Shown one piece after another: positions 18,815-28,900 of a stretch of 64,000 bases of DNA (positions are counted from its first letter, which is position 1; the number at the start of each line of letters is the position of its first letter). Under the pieces are notes generated by a model. It did not search any database, was not told the DNA's origin, and saw only the letters and a list, made by a program, of their open reading frames with translations. Source of the DNA: Pandoraea terrae (lineage in GTDB: Bacteria > Pseudomonadota > Gammaproteobacteria > Burkholderiales > Burkholderiaceae); the NCBI RefSeq assembly GCF_902459695.1, contig NZ_CABPRZ010000010.1, positions 1 to 64,000 on the forward strand, given 5' to 3'. The translations under genes and the position numbers were made by a program.

Positions 18815-20050
18815 ATGGCCTCGTCCGAGAGTCTCTCCCTTGCCGGCGGCTTGCCTGCCGGTGCGCAGCGCGGCACACGCCAGTACACGCTGATCAGTCG
18901 CGCGCTCTTTTTCGGTGGATTTTCGACGTTTGCGCAGTTGTATTGCATGCAGGCGCTGTTGCCGCTGCTCACGACGACGTTCGACATCACACCGGCGCGC
19001 GCCAGTTGGGCCGTTTCGGCATCGACGCTGACGATGGCCATCGGATTGCTGGTGACCTGCGTGATGGCCGATCGCGTCAGCCGGAAGCGGCTGATGTCGA
19101 TCGCGTTGCTCAGTTCGTCGGTGCTGACGCTCGCCAGCGCATTCTCGACGAACTTCGCGTTGCTGATCGTGCTTGGCGCCCTGAAAGGCTTCGCGCTGTC
19201 CGGCCTGCCGGCCATCGCCATGGCCTACCTGAGCGAGGAAATCGACAATCGTTCCCTGGGGTTGTCGATGGGCCTCTACATCGGCGGCAACATTCTTGGC
19301 GGCATGGCGGGACGCGTGCTGGGCGCATTCGTGGCCGACATGTTTTCATGGCGAATCGCGGTGGCCTCGATCGGATTGATGTGCCTCGTGATGGGCCTCG
19401 AGTTCACGCGCAGCCTGCCGGTGTCGCGGCGATTCACCCCCCGCCGGATTTCGTTTGGCGAGGCGATCGGCCACGCCCGCCGCCACCTGCGCGACCGCGC
19501 ATTGCTCGGACTCTATCTGTTCGCGGGACTGATGATGGGGAGTTTCGTCAGCATCTACAATTACCTCGGATTCCATCTGTCTGCTGCGCCGTTCCAACTG
19601 CCTCACGCCGCCATTGGCGCGATCTTCACGATGTATCTTATCGGTGTGGCGGGTTCGTTCATTGCCGGTCCCCTGTCGGATCGCGTGGGACGTTCGCGTC
19701 TGCTGTGGCTGCTTGTTGCGCTGTCGCTCGCTGGGCTACTGATGATGCTCGCGGGCCAGGTGCTATGGGTCGTGGCGGGGCTGGCGCTCTTCACGTTCGG
19801 GTTCTTCGGCGGCCACACAGTGGCAAGCAGTTGGGTCGGACGCCGGGCACAGGAAGGGCGCGCGATCGCGTCTGCGCTGTATCTCTTCTTTTACTACCTT
19901 GGGTCAAGCGTGCTTGGCAGCTACTCGGGTGTCGTGCTGCATGCGCATGGATGGCACGGCGTCATCGGACTGCTCACGGTGGCACTTGTGATTTCCCTTG
20001 CAGTGGCGCTCGCCATGCGCCGCACGTTCGGCCGCACCATGCCGGCCTGA
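18815..20050 (+). CDS. MFS exporter, YnfM-like
   Basis: 411 residues with twelve predicted membrane helices and a large central loop near residue 205. The motif ADRVSRKRL after helix 2 and GPLSDRVGRSRL after helix 8 are the MFS motif A copies. Similarity in layout and in the FFGGHTVASSWVGRRA segment is to the YnfM/arabinose-efflux type of drug and sugar exporter. Divergent LysR gene upstream is the likely regulator. Substrate unknown. Confidence 0.85.
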   Translation: MASSESLSLAGGLPAGAQRGTRQYTLISRALFFGGFSTFAQLYCMQALLPLLTTTFDITPARASWAVSASTLTMAIGLLVTCVMADRVSRKRLMSIALLSSSVLTLASAFSTNFALLIVLGALKGFALSGLPAIAMAYLSEEIDNRSLGLSMGLYIGGNILGGMAGRVLGAFVADMFSWRIAVASIGLMCLVMGLEFTRSLPVSRRFTPRRISFGEAIGHARRHLRDRALLGLYLFAGLMMGSFVSIYNYLGFHLSAAPFQLPHAAIGAIFTMYLIGVAGSFIAGPLSDRVGRSRLLWLLVALSLAGLLMMLAGQVLWVVAGLALFTFGFFGGHTVASSWVGRRAQEGRAIASALYLFFYYLGSSVLGSYSGVVLHAHGWHGVIGLLTVALVISLAVALAMRRTFGRTMPA

Positions 20051-20352
20051 CGCCAGCCGAATCCCCCTGTCCAAAAAATCGGATTTTTCCGATCTAAAGC
20101 GGCATTGTGCGCGATGCGTTGCGCCTCCGGCACGATGTCCCGCGTCCTGCCGTGGGGATGCGCGCATGCATCCATCGGATTATTCCGAATACCGCTTTCA
20201 AGCCGTCCGGTTTCGCGCGCCGTGAGGCGTTGTCCGATGGTGAGCGCCAGGCGTTTCGCGTAAGGTGACGTTCTCGCACGCCGCCAGGCCATTGGCGGTT
20301 TGCGGTCGAGGCCCCCCATCTTCGAACGACAATTCTCAGCATGGAGACTCGT
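20051..20352. other. Leader region of the liv operon with repeated dyads
   Basis: 302 bases between the MFS gene and livK. Contains two near-identical dyads, ATCGGATTTTTCCGAT (20078-20093) and ATCGGATTATTCCGAA (20174-20189), 96 bases apart. No small gene or RNA element recognised. Confidence 0.45.
20078..20189. repeat. Two copies of a 16-bp dyad before livK
   Basis: 14 of 16 positions are identical between the copies; each has arms ATCGG/CCGA(T or A) around a 6-base AT spacer. Spacing is 96 bases. They look like paired operators for a dimeric regulator of the liv operon, although the first could also be the weak end hairpin of the exporter gene. Confidence 0.45.
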
Positions 20353-21474
20353 ATGCGCCGCTTTCATTCCCTCGTTTCGCTCGCTGCCGCCATCGGCATC
20401 GTTTTGACGTTGCCGCTTCAGGCCCACGCGGAAACCTTGCGCATCGCGATCGCCGGTCCAATGTCGGGCGCGCTCGCGCAATACGGCGACATGGTCAAGG
20501 CGGGCGTCCATACGGCGGCCGAACGCATCAACGCCAACGGCGGGGCTGGGGGGCGACCCCTGGAGATCGTGGAAATGGATGACGCCTGCGAGCCGAAGCA
20601 GGCGGTTGCCGTGGCGAACCGCATTGTCAGTCAAGGCATCCGGTATGTGATTGGCCACGTGTGTTCAGGCGCCGCGCTATCGGCCGTCGACATCTATGAA
20701 AACGAAGGCGTGATCATGGTCACGCCGGCCGCCACGGCGCCGCAGATCACGCGCGCCAAACCGCGCAAGATGATCTTTCGCACCATCGGGCGCGACGACC
20801 AGCAAGGTCCCGCCGCCGCAAAATACATCGTGGAGCGCGTGAAGGCCAAGCGGGTCGCGGTGCTGCACGACAAGCAGTCCTACGGGCAAGGCATCGCCAC
20901 ATCGGTGAAGCGTGCGCTTGACGCGGCGAAGGTGCCGGTCGCGATGTTCGAGGGCGTGCATGCCGGCGACACCGACTATTCCGCGGTGATTACCAAGCTC
21001 AAGGCGCGCGGTATCGACTTCGTGTACTTCGGCGGCTATCACCCGGAAATGGGATTGCTGCTCAAGCAAGCGCGCGAGCAGGGCTTCAGCGCGAAATTCA
21101 TGGGGCCGGAAGGCGTCGGCAACAAGGACCTGACCGCGATTGCAGGCGCGTCGTCTGAAGGCATGCTCCTGACACTGCCGGCCGATTTCGCGGCGGACCC
21201 GGCGAATGCCGATGTGGTTCAGGCGTTCCGCGCCAAGGGCCGCGATCTCAACGGCCCGTTCCAGATGCCGGCGTTTGCCGCCGTACAGGTCATTGCCGAA
21301 GCGGTCGCCGCCAGCAAAAGTACCGACACCGCAATGGTGGCGAAAACGCTGAGGGCCCGCGCCTTCGACACACCGATCGGCAAGCTCGAATACGACGCAC
21401 GCGGCGACTTGAAGGCGTTCGAGTTCGTGGTGTTCGAATGGCACAAGGACGCCTCGAAGACGATCGCCGGCTAA
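20353..21474 (+). CDS. livK: Branched-chain amino acid ABC transporter, substrate-binding protein
   Basis: Periplasmic binding protein that delivers Leu/Ile/Val (or related amino acids) to the LivHMGF transporter; 373 residues from ATG 20353. That start is chosen because GGAG lies 6 bases before it; an ATG at 20341 has no ribosome site. Signal peptide about 1-26 (cleavage after AHA). The mature start ETLRIAIAGPMSG, the DDACEPKQAVAVANRIV segment and the GHVCSGA motif (Cys pair, as in E. coli LivJ/K) are characteristic. First gene of livKHMGF. Confidence 0.93.
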   Translation: MRRFHSLVSLAAAIGIVLTLPLQAHAETLRIAIAGPMSGALAQYGDMVKAGVHTAAERINANGGAGGRPLEIVEMDDACEPKQAVAVANRIVSQGIRYVIGHVCSGAALSAVDIYENEGVIMVTPAATAPQITRAKPRKMIFRTIGRDDQQGPAAAKYIVERVKAKRVAVLHDKQSYGQGIATSVKRALDAAKVPVAMFEGVHAGDTDYSAVITKLKARGIDFVYFGGYHPEMGLLLKQAREQGFSAKFMGPEGVGNKDLTAIAGASSEGMLLTLPADFAADPANADVVQAFRAKGRDLNGPFQMPAFAAVQVIAEAVAASKSTDTAMVAKTLRARAFDTPIGKLEYDARGDLKAFEFVVFEWHKDASKTIAG

Positions 21475-21565
21475 CGTCCCGACCAGATCGCGTTACGCGC
21501 ACGGCAATGCCAACGGGTGTTGCCGTGCACTCGGGCCCATCGGCCATTCTCTTTGCGCGCCTCAC

Positions 21566-22492
21566 ATGGACGTCTTCGTTTCACAGTTTGCTCAGCAACT
21601 CATCAATGGGTTGAGTCTCGGTGCGATTTACGCGTTGATCGCGATCGGCTACACCATGGTCTACGGCATCATCGGCATGATCAATTTCGCCCACGGCGAG
21701 GTTTACATGATCGGCGCGTATGTCGGGCTTGTCGCGCTGACCGGCTTGGGCGGGAGCGGCGGCCTGCCGCTGCCGTTCCTGCTCGGCGGCGCGCTGCTCG
21801 TGACGGTCGCCGTGACGGGACTGTACGGCTGGTCGATCGAACGCGTGGCGTATCGTCCTCTGCGCGGCGGGCCGCGGCTGGTGCCGTTGATCTCCGCCAT
21901 TGGCGTCTCGATCTTTCTTCAGAACTACGTGCGCCTGGGGCAGGGGGCGCGCGATCTGTCGGTGCCGACCCTGTTGGGCGGCGCTTTCGAGATTCCACTC
22001 GGTGGCGCATTTCCGGTCACCGTGTCGTATGCGCGCCTGCTGATCGTGGCGGTGACCGTCGTGCTGATGATCGGGCTGACGTTGTTGATCACGCGCAGCC
22101 GTATCGGGCGTGCCTGCCGGGCATGTGCGGAAGACTTGCGCATGGCGAACCTGTTAGGGATCGACACCCACCGCGTCATCTCGTTCACGTTCGTGCTTGG
22201 CGCGATGCTCGCCGCGACCGGCGGATTGCTCATTGCGCTAACCATCGGCAAGCTCAATCCGTTCATCGGTTTCGTGGCCGGCATCAAGGCATTCACAGCG
22301 GCAGTGCTCGGGGGGATCGGCAGCATCCCGGGTGCGGTGCTGGGCGGCGTGTTATTGGGCGTCGCCGAAACCTTTGCGGCCGGCTATCTTCCGTCCGAAT
22401 ACAAAGACGTCGTTGCGTTCAGCCTGCTCGTGCTGATTCTCCTGTTCCGCCCGACCGGTCTGCTCGGCAGACCCGATGTCGAGAAGGTGTGA
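21566..22492 (+). CDS. livH: Branched-chain amino acid ABC transporter permease LivH
   Basis: Inner-membrane permease, 308 residues, exactly the length of E. coli LivH, with about eight membrane helices. Opens with [31 protein letters not shown]-type sequence and has the EAA-like loop region [21 protein letters not shown]. Pairs with LivM to form the translocation pore. 91 bases after livK and 29 before livM. Confidence 0.93.
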   Translation: MDVFVSQFAQQLINGLSLGAIYALIAIGYTMVYGIIGMINFAHGEVYMIGAYVGLVALTGLGGSGGLPLPFLLGGALLVTVAVTGLYGWSIERVAYRPLRGGPRLVPLISAIGVSIFLQNYVRLGQGARDLSVPTLLGGAFEIPLGGAFPVTVSYARLLIVAVTVVLMIGLTLLITRSRIGRACRACAEDLRMANLLGIDTHRVISFTFVLGAMLAATGGLLIALTIGKLNPFIGFVAGIKAFTAAVLGGIGSIPGAVLGGVLLGVAETFAAGYLPSEYKDVVAFSLLVLILLFRPTGLLGRPDVEKV

Positions 22493-22521
22493 ACTGTCCT
22501 GGACTCCTGATTTCGACACCT

Positions 22522-23799
22522 ATGAAGTTGCTTGAATTGACCCGCAGTCCGCTTGGGCGTGCGGCGCTCGCCGCCGCCGTCACGGCGATACTGACCTTGC
22601 CTATGCTGGCGCTGCCGTTGCGGCACGATGGCTTGACCGTTGTGCTCGCCAACGAATGGCATCGCATGGCGCTGGCCGCCGCCGGTGTGTTTGTTTTTCA
22701 GATGCTGCGGCCGGTCGTCGCCCGCGCATACAAAGCCGGCGCGTCGGGTGTGTCCGCTTCGTCCGCTGCGTCCCTTTCCACCCTTGCATCGGTGATGTCC
22801 GGCTCGCGCAAGCCCATTGCCATGGCGGCCGTGCTGGCCGGCGCAGTCCTGTTCCCCTGGGTCGCGTCGCGAGGCGCAGTCGACGTCGGCACGCTGGCGC
22901 TCATCTACGTCATGCTCGGTCTGGGGCTGAATATCGTCGTGGGTTACGCCGGGCTGCTCGACCTCGGCTATGTAGGGTTCTATGCCGTTGGCGGCTACAC
23001 CTATGCACTGCTCAATCAGCACTTCGGATTGTCGTTCTGGCAGTGCCTTCCGCTTGCGGCGGGCATGGCCGCATTGTTCGGGTTCCTGCTCGGATTTCCG
23101 GTGCTGCGCCTGCGGGGGGATTACCTGGCGATCGTCACGCTCGGCTTCGGAGAGATTATCCGGTTGCTGCTCAACAACCTGACGGACTGGACCGGTGGCC
23201 CGGACGGCATTGCCGGTATTCCGAAGCCGACATTGTTCGGAGTGGAGGTCGCTCGCACCGCGAGCACGGAAGGGGCGAGCACCTGGCATGAACGCATGGG
23301 GTGGACCTACCATGGCGACCACGCTGTCATTTTCCTTTACCTGCTCGCGCTCGTGCTTGCGGTGGCCACCTATGCCGTGACCCGGCGGCTTGCCCGCATG
23401 CCGATCGGGCGCGCCTGGGAGGCGCTGCGCGAGGATGAGATCGCCTGCCGTTCGCTGGGACTCGATCCGACACGAATCAAACTCTCGGCGTTCACACTCG
23501 GCGCCATGTTTGCAGGGGTTGCCGGTGCGTTCTACGCCGCGCGTCAAGGACTTGTCAATCCGGAGTCGTTCACATTCATCGAATCCGCGCTGGTGTTGGC
23601 GATCGTGGTGCTGGGCGGCATGGGATCGGCGGCGGGGGTCGTGCTCGCGGCGGTATTGCTCACTGCGCTGCCCGAACTGGCGCGCGGCTTTTCAGAGTAC
23701 CGCATGGCCTTGTTCGGCATGGTGATGGTTGCCATGATGATGTGGCGTCCGCAAGGGCTGCTGCCAGCTCGCCGCCAAATCGTGGAGGTGACGCGATGA
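22522..23799 (+). CDS. livM: Branched-chain amino acid ABC transporter permease LivM
   Basis: 425 residues, the E. coli LivM length, including the extra N-terminal helices (1-130) seen in LivM of high-affinity LIV systems. The core (about 130-415) has [25 protein letters not shown]-type sequence and the EAA loop [22 protein letters not shown] 22522 is the start that gives this N-terminus; the frame is also open upstream, but that part lies within livH. Stop overlaps the livG start (ATGA). Confidence 0.93.
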   Translation: MKLLELTRSPLGRAALAAAVTAILTLPMLALPLRHDGLTVVLANEWHRMALAAAGVFVFQMLRPVVARAYKAGASGVSASSAASLSTLASVMSGSRKPIAMAAVLAGAVLFPWVASRGAVDVGTLALIYVMLGLGLNIVVGYAGLLDLGYVGFYAVGGYTYALLNQHFGLSFWQCLPLAAGMAALFGFLLGFPVLRLRGDYLAIVTLGFGEIIRLLLNNLTDWTGGPDGIAGIPKPTLFGVEVARTASTEGASTWHERMGWTYHGDHAVIFLYLLALVLAVATYAVTRRLARMPIGRAWEALREDEIACRSLGLDPTRIKLSAFTLGAMFAGVAGAFYAARQGLVNPESFTFIESALVLAIVVLGGMGSAAGVVLAAVLLTALPELARGFSEYRMALFGMVMVAMMMWRPQGLLPARRQIVEVTR

Positions 23800-24563
23800 G
23801 CGAAGCCTTGCTGTCGGTTTCGGGGCTGTCCATGCGCTTTGGCGGACTGCTCGCCGTCGACGGCGTCGCGTTCGACGTGGCGTCACAGGAAATCTTTGCG
23901 ATCATCGGGCCAAACGGCGCCGGCAAGACGACGGTTTTCAATTGCGTTTCGGGCTTCTATTGGCCGACGTCCGGCGACATTGTCCTGGATGGCAAGCGCA
24001 TCGCGCGATTGCCGAGCCACCGCGTGGCACGGCACGGTCTGGTACGTACATTCCAGAACATTCGCCTGTTCAAGCAACTGACCGTGCTGGAGAACCTGCT
24101 CGTCGCGCAGCATCGCCATGTCGAGACCGGGCTATGCGCGGGCCTGCTCGACATGCGCGGCTACCGGCAAGCCGAGCGCGCGGCGCGGGAAAGCGCGGTG
24201 CACTGGCTTGCCCGTGTCGGTCTGTTCGATCAGGCCAATCGCGAAGCGGCGCAATTGTCTTACGGTCAGCAACGGCGGCTCGAAATCGCGCGCTGCATGA
24301 TTACCGCGCCCAAGCTGCTGTTGCTCGACGAACCGGCCGCGGGTCTCAATCCCCAGGAAACCGTGGCGCTGCAGCAGCTGATCGATGACCTGCGCTGCAC
24401 GGAGAAGGTCGCCGTGCTGTTGATCGAACACGATATGCGGCTCGTCATGGACCTGTCGGACCGTATCCTGGTCATGGAACACGGCAAACCGGTCATGACG
24501 GGGACACCGGCGCAGGTCCGCAACGACGCGCGCGTCATCAAGGCTTATCTGGGGGAGGCATAA
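23796..24563 (+). CDS. livG: Branched-chain amino acid ABC transporter ATPase LivG
   Basis: 255 residues, as in E. coli. Walker [11 protein letters not shown]-loop region RTFQNIRLF, signature [13 protein letters not shown] (the variant typical of LivG) and Walker [15 protein letters not shown], then the switch His in [11 protein letters not shown]. Binds the membrane pair LivHM from the cytoplasm with LivF. Overlaps livM (ATGA) and livF (TAATG). Confidence 0.95.
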   Translation: MSEALLSVSGLSMRFGGLLAVDGVAFDVASQEIFAIIGPNGAGKTTVFNCVSGFYWPTSGDIVLDGKRIARLPSHRVARHGLVRTFQNIRLFKQLTVLENLLVAQHRHVETGLCAGLLDMRGYRQAERAARESAVHWLARVGLFDQANREAAQLSYGQQRRLEIARCMITAPKLLLLDEPAAGLNPQETVALQQLIDDLRCTEKVAVLLIEHDMRLVMDLSDRILVMEHGKPVMTGTPAQVRNDARVIKAYLGEA

Positions 24564-25264
24564 TGCTGGCGTTACGTGGCATTCACACGCACTACGGTGC
24601 AATTCAGGCGCTGAACGACGTGTCGATCGACGTGGCGCAAGGGGAGATCGTGACCTTGATCGGCGCAAACGGTGCGGGCAAGACAACCTTGCTGATGACC
24701 ATTTGCGGAACGCCGCGCGCGAGCGCCGGGGCTGTCGAGTTCGAGGGGCACGACATCACCGGCGAGGAGACGCACAGGATCATGCGCCGAGGCATGGCGA
24801 TCTCGCCTGAGGGCAGGCGGGTGTTCGCCGGCTTGTCCGTGCTCGACAATCTCAAGATGGGGGCGTTCTTCGCGTCCTCGGGCGAGATCGAGGACGGCCT
24901 CGCGCATGTCTTCTCGCTGTTTCCGCGTCTGCGGGAGCGCGCGGTGCAACGGGCGGGCACGTTATCGGGGGGAGAGCAGCAGATGCTCGCCATCGGGCGT
25001 GCATTGATGAGCCGTCCGCGGCTGTTGCTGCTCGATGAGCCGACCCTGGGATTGGCCCCGCTGGTGATTGCGCAGATCTTCACGATCATTCGGCAAATCC
25101 GGGACTCCGGCGTCACCGTATTTCTTGTGGAGCAGAACGCCAATCAGGCGCTGAAAGTCGCAGACCGTGGCTACGTCCTGGAAAATGGCCGCGTGGTGTT
25201 GGCCGATACCGGCGCCAATCTGCTCGTCAATGACGACGTGCGGCGTGCTTACCTGGGCGCGTGA
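24563..25264 (+). CDS. livF: Branched-chain amino acid ABC transporter ATPase LivF
   Basis: 233 residues. Walker A GANGAGKTT, Walker B LLLDEPTLGLAPL, signature TLSGGEQQMLAIGRAL and switch region FLVEQNANQAL are the LivF form. Second ATPase of the LIV transporter and last gene of the operon. Its ATG shares one base with the livG stop (TAATG), so translation is coupled. Confidence 0.95.
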   Translation: MLALRGIHTHYGAIQALNDVSIDVAQGEIVTLIGANGAGKTTLLMTICGTPRASAGAVEFEGHDITGEETHRIMRRGMAISPEGRRVFAGLSVLDNLKMGAFFASSGEIEDGLAHVFSLFPRLRERAVQRAGTLSGGEQQMLAIGRALMSRPRLLLLDEPTLGLAPLVIAQIFTIIRQIRDSGVTVFLVEQNANQALKVADRGYVLENGRVVLADTGANLLVNDDVRRAYLGA

Positions 25265-25291
25265 GGACTGCCGGGCGGCAACGATGGGATT

Positions 25292-25329
25292 GCATTGCCG
25301 GCGCGCTTCGATGCAGCGGCCGGCAATGC
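25292..25329. terminator. Hairpin between convergent livF and ridA-like genes
   Basis: Perfect 10-bp stem GCATTGCCGG (25292-25301) / CCGGCAATGC (25320-25329) with an 18-base loop. It lies between convergent genes, where a shared terminator is expected, but has no T tract on either strand. Confidence 0.4.
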
Positions 25330-25337
25330 GTGCGAAG

Positions 25338-25793
25338 TTACGCGACTTCGGCGATCAATTCGATCTCGACGCAGGCGCCGAGCGGAATTTGCGCCACGCC
25401 AAAGGCCGAGCGGGCGTGCTTGCCGGCGTCGCCGAACACTTCGGCGAGCAGTTCCGAGGCCCCATTGGTCACCAAGTGCTGCTCCGTAAAGTCGAGCGTG
25501 GAATTTACGAGGCTCATGACCTTGACGATGCGCGTGATCTTGTTGAGGTCGCCCGTGTGGGCGTGCAGCGTGGCGATCAATTCGATGGCGACTGCGCGCG
25601 CGGCTTCGCGGCCTTCCGCAGTCGTCACGTCCTGCCCCAGCTTGCCGGTCCAGACCTTGCCGTCTTTCTTCGGCAGGTGGCCCGACAGGAACACAGTCTT
25701 GCCGGACTGTGCACTCATCACGTAGGCGGCGGCGGGGGCGCCGGCGACGGGCAGCTCGATGCCGAGCGCTTTCAGTTTTTCATAAACGGACAT
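25338..25793 (-). CDS. RidA (YjgF/YER057c/UK114) family protein
   Basis: 151 residues of the longer RidA subgroup. RidA proteins hydrolyse reactive enamines/imines left by PLP enzymes. The catalytic arginine corresponding to E. coli RidA Arg105 is present (R128 in HARSAFGVAQIP), followed by the VEIELIAEVA C-terminus. Start ATG 25793 is chosen because AAGGAAA precedes it. It lies downstream of a PLP aminotransferase gene on the same strand, a sensible pairing. Confidence 0.85.
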   Translation of the reverse strand: MSVYEKLKALGIELPVAGAPAAAYVMSAQSGKTVFLSGHLPKKDGKVWTGKLGQDVTTAEGREAARAVAIELIATLHAHTGDLNKITRIVKVMSLVNSTLDFTEQHLVTNGASELLAEVFGDAGKHARSAFGVAQIPLGACVEIELIAEVA

Positions 25794-25907
25794 GCGATTT
25801 TCCTTGCAGGAACCCGGCACATCGCCGGGAACAGGTTGGGTAAGCCGGATGAACAACGCCGCCCTGGCCGCACCAGTGGCGGGGGGCGGCTGGCGCGGGC
25901 CGATGGA

Positions 25908-27098
25908 TCAGGCCGCGCGCGGCTGCAGCACGTCGGCGATCAGCTTGCCGAGGCGGGCCACGCCGATTTCAATCTTTTCGGGCGGCACGGTCACGAACGA
26001 CAGGCGCAGCGTATGTTTCACCGGTGTGCCGGCATAGAACGGCGCACCGGGCACGAACGCCACGTTCTGCGCCACAGCCTGCTCCAGCAGTGCCATGGTG
26101 TCGATGCCTTCAGGCAATGTCAACCAGATGAACATGCCGCCGGCCGGCGTGTTCCAGCTCGCGCCTGCCGGCATGTGGCGTGACAGGGCATCAAGCATGG
26201 CCTTTGCCTGCGTCGCGTACAGCGTGCGGATGGCCGGAATGTGACGATCGAGGAAGCCGTCTTTCACGACTTCATACGCAATGCGCTGCACGAGACTCGG
26301 CGTATGCAGATCCGCGGCCTGCTTGGCCTGGACAAGCTTCAGGATCACGGTCTTCGGCGCGATGATGTAGCCGAGGCGCAGCCCGGGCGCCAGGACTTTC
26401 GAGAACGAGCCCATGTGGATGACATGTTCCGGGGCCATCGACAGCAGGCTCGGAAGGCGCTTGCCCTCGTAGTCGAGTTCGCCATACGGATCGTCTTCGA
26501 TGATAGGCAGGCCATGCCGCACTGCCAGTGCGGCCAACGCCTGACGACGTTCCAGCGGCAGGCGGCGGCCCGTCGGATTCTGGAAGTTCGGCATCGCATA
26601 CAGGAAGCGCGCGCCTGCAACGAGGTCGTCCGTCAGGGCTTCCGGCAACAGGCCGTGTTCGTCGGTCGGTACGGACACATATTGCGGTTCGAACAGCGAG
26701 AACGACTGCAGGGCGCCGAGGTAGCTCGGTGCTTCGACCAGCACGCGGCTGCCGGTGTCGATGAAGATCTTGCCCAGCAGGTCAAGTGCCTGCTGTGAAC
26801 CGGTCGTGATCAGGACGTTGTCCGCCGACAGCGACAGGCCGTCGCACGAGTAGCGGTGCGCGACCCAATCACGCAGCGGCGCGAAACCCTCGGTGGCGCT
26901 GTACTGCAGGGCGGCATGCGGCGATTCGGTCAGCACCTTCTCTGCGGCGGCGCGCATCTCGGCGACGGGGAACGTCGCCGGGGACGGCAGACCGCCCGCG
27001 AAGGAGATCACTTCAGGCCGTTCCGTCACCTTGAGGATCTCGCGAATCGCCGAACTGGTCAGCTTGCGGGCGCGTTCGGAAAAATGCCAATCTTGCAT
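25908..27098 (-). CDS. PLP-dependent aminotransferase, class I/II (2-aminoadipate/LysN-like)
   Basis: 396 residues, fold-type I aminotransferase without a regulator domain. The N-terminus resembles 2-aminoadipate and multi-substrate aminotransferases: ISFAGGLPSPATFP, then LQYSATEGFAPLRDWVA. The PLP lysine lies in MGSFSKVLAPGLRLGY, the cofactor Asp/Tyr region in EDDPYGELDYEG, and the carboxylate-binding Arg in HTLRLSFV near the C-terminus. The start overlaps nothing; 115 bases separate it from the RidA gene. The exact substrate cannot be read from the sequence. Confidence 0.88.
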   Translation of the reverse strand: MQDWHFSERARKLTSSAIREILKVTERPEVISFAGGLPSPATFPVAEMRAAAEKVLTESPHAALQYSATEGFAPLRDWVAHRYSCDGLSLSADNVLITTGSQQALDLLGKIFIDTGSRVLVEAPSYLGALQSFSLFEPQYVSVPTDEHGLLPEALTDDLVAGARFLYAMPNFQNPTGRRLPLERRQALAALAVRHGLPIIEDDPYGELDYEGKRLPSLLSMAPEHVIHMGSFSKVLAPGLRLGYIIAPKTVILKLVQAKQAADLHTPSLVQRIAYEVVKDGFLDRHIPAIRTLYATQAKAMLDALSRHMPAGASWNTPAGGMFIWLTLPEGIDTMALLEQAVAQNVAFVPGAPFYAGTPVKHTLRLSFVTVPPEKIEIGVARLGKLIADVLQPRAA

Positions 27099-27231
27099 GA
27101 TGGTCTCGCTTTCAGAAATGTCATGCGCCAGACATCGGGGGGTGGCGCGTTCGTTCGCATCCGGGCCGGCACGGGGGCATGCTTCGGCTGCCCGGATTGC
27201 GGTATTCGCGGGCCTGAGACGTGACCAGGCC

Positions 27232-28131
27232 CTAGACCGGCTTGCCAGTAAATCGCGCAGCGCCGATCTTCATGTTCCGTCCGATCGCAATGGTGCCGAC
27301 GACGCCGGCGGCGAACAGCCACGTTACGGCGTCGACATGTTCGCCGAAAAACAGGGCGGACAGGGCGATCGTAAAGAAAATCTGCAGCAATTGTACTTGG
27401 CCCACGCGTGCAATGCCGCCCATGGCGAGTCCGGCGTACCATGCGAAAAAGCCGATGAACTGGGAAAACACCGTCACGTAGCCGAATGCCCACCATGCGC
27501 GCGCACTGATCGGCGCGGGTTGTTGCCATGCGAGCCAGGCGACCGGCAGCACCAGCACCGGCGCGGAGACGACCAGCGCCCAGCAGATCACCTGCCAGCC
27601 GCCCATTTGCTTGGCGAGCTTGCCGCCTTCCGCGTAACCGAGGGCGCCGATCACCACCGCCAGCAGCATCAATCCGTCCGCCGCATGCAGGCTGCCGCCG
27701 CCCTCGCGCAGTGCGAACGCGATCACCAGCACGCTGCCGAGGACTGCGCATCCCCAGAAGCCGCGCGACGGACGTTCGCCGCCGAGCATGTAGGCGTAAA
27801 TGGCGACACAAAACGGCTGCAAGCCGTTGACGACCGCGCCGTGCGAAGCCGGAATCGTGCGCATTGCCCAGGCGGAAAACACCGGAAACGCGAGAATCAC
27901 GCCGAGCGACACGATGGCAAGGCTCTTGAGTTGCGCGCGCGTCGGCAAGTTTTCCTTGCGCCACCACAATAGTGCGCCGGCCAATACCGAGGCAGCCAGG
28001 GCCCGGCCGAGGCCATTGAGCAGCGGGTGGATTTCGGCCACGACGATGCGCGTCATCGGCAGCGTCAGGCTGAAGATCAGCACGCCGAGCAGGCCCAACA
28101 GCATCCCCCGGGTTTCACGAGAATTCATCAT
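27232..28131 (-). CDS. DMT/EamA-family transporter
   Basis: 299 residues, ten predicted membrane helices forming two EamA repeats (about 10-140 and 155-285). Such proteins export amino acids or metabolites. Lies on the same strand between the aminotransferase and a VOC-domain gene, which hints at amino acid export, though the gaps (134 and 47 bases) leave an operon unproven. Start at the MMNSRET ATG with GGAGAC upstream. Confidence 0.85.
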   Translation of the reverse strand: MMNSRETRGMLLGLLGVLIFSLTLPMTRIVVAEIHPLLNGLGRALAASVLAGALLWWRKENLPTRAQLKSLAIVSLGVILAFPVFSAWAMRTIPASHGAVVNGLQPFCVAIYAYMLGGERPSRGFWGCAVLGSVLVIAFALREGGGSLHAADGLMLLAVVIGALGYAEGGKLAKQMGGWQVICWALVVSAPVLVLPVAWLAWQQPAPISARAWWAFGYVTVFSQFIGFFAWYAGLAMGGIARVGQVQLLQIFFTIALSALFFGEHVDAVTWLFAAGVVGTIAIGRNMKIGAARFTGKPV

Positions 28132-28178
28132 GTCTCCTGTTGATTGTCGGCGCGCCGTGCGAGCGGCGGCCGCGCGGC

Positions 28179-28856
28179 CTAACGCAATGTTCGCAGGCCG
28201 TTGGGGGTTTCGATTTCCGCCACGAGCGATGGCTCAACGAGTGTCGCTTCGAGGCTCAACAGCGACTCGGCGCCGAGCCAGCGCAACTGTTCGCGCACGG
28301 TGTCGGCTTGCGGATGAAAACCGCGCAGCGTTTTCAGGGCACAGTCCGAGTCCGGCAGAGACGCCGCAGGGTGCACGGACGTGTCCCACTGGATCAGCGT
28401 CGGCACCACGCCCTGGCCGGCGCCTTGCCATTGCGGCAGGGCGCCGTCGGCCGGCACGCCGATATGCCATTGGAAGTCGCCGCGCCGCATCGGCAGCACG
28501 GGGGCGAGCCGCTGCGGATACTGCGCTTGCCAACGCACCAGTTGCCGCGGGCGTTCCACGCGTGCGACCCAGTGCGACAGATGCGGGCCGCGCGCAATGC
28601 GCGCCTGCACGGCAGGATCGTCGAGGCCGAACCAGCGCGGACGTGCGGGCGCGGGTGCGTCCGGATCGATCGCGATGATCTCCAGATACGCGCCGCCCCA
28701 CAGGCCGAGCAAACTGTTGTGGGTACCCATGGCGGCATGTTTGCCGCCGCGTTGGGGCTGCACGCCGGTCAGCCCCAACGCGTCGATGACATAGTCTTCC
28801 CCCGCTTCGAGGGTGGCGGCGGCGACGACGAGATGGTCGAATTTTAAAGCGTGCAT
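28179..28856 (-). CDS. Glyoxalase-like (VOC) domain protein
   Basis: 225 residues. Begins with the VOC first strand FDHLVVAAATLEAGEDYV and later LGLWGGAYLEIIAIDP, the arrangement of the glyoxalase-like domain family (PF13468 type). His9 in FDHLVV and the Glu in YLEIIAI are candidate metal ligands. Reaction unknown. Head of the minus-strand group VOC-EamA-aminotransferase-RidA. Confidence 0.8.
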   Translation of the reverse strand: MHALKFDHLVVAAATLEAGEDYVIDALGLTGVQPQRGGKHAAMGTHNSLLGLWGGAYLEIIAIDPDAPAPARPRWFGLDDPAVQARIARGPHLSHWVARVERPRQLVRWQAQYPQRLAPVLPMRRGDFQWHIGVPADGALPQWQGAGQGVVPTLIQWDTSVHPAASLPDSDCALKTLRGFHPQADTVREQLRWLGAESLLSLEATLVEPSLVAEIETPNGLRTLR

Positions 28857-28900
28857 GGCGGTGGTTCGGGTGATCGCTGGTGCGCAGAACCGCTAGCTTA

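Noticed and set aside
21517-22521. Upstream extension of the livM frame across livH
   Set aside because: The extension reads livH in the wrong frame. The family N-terminus and E. coli length (425) fix the start at 22522.
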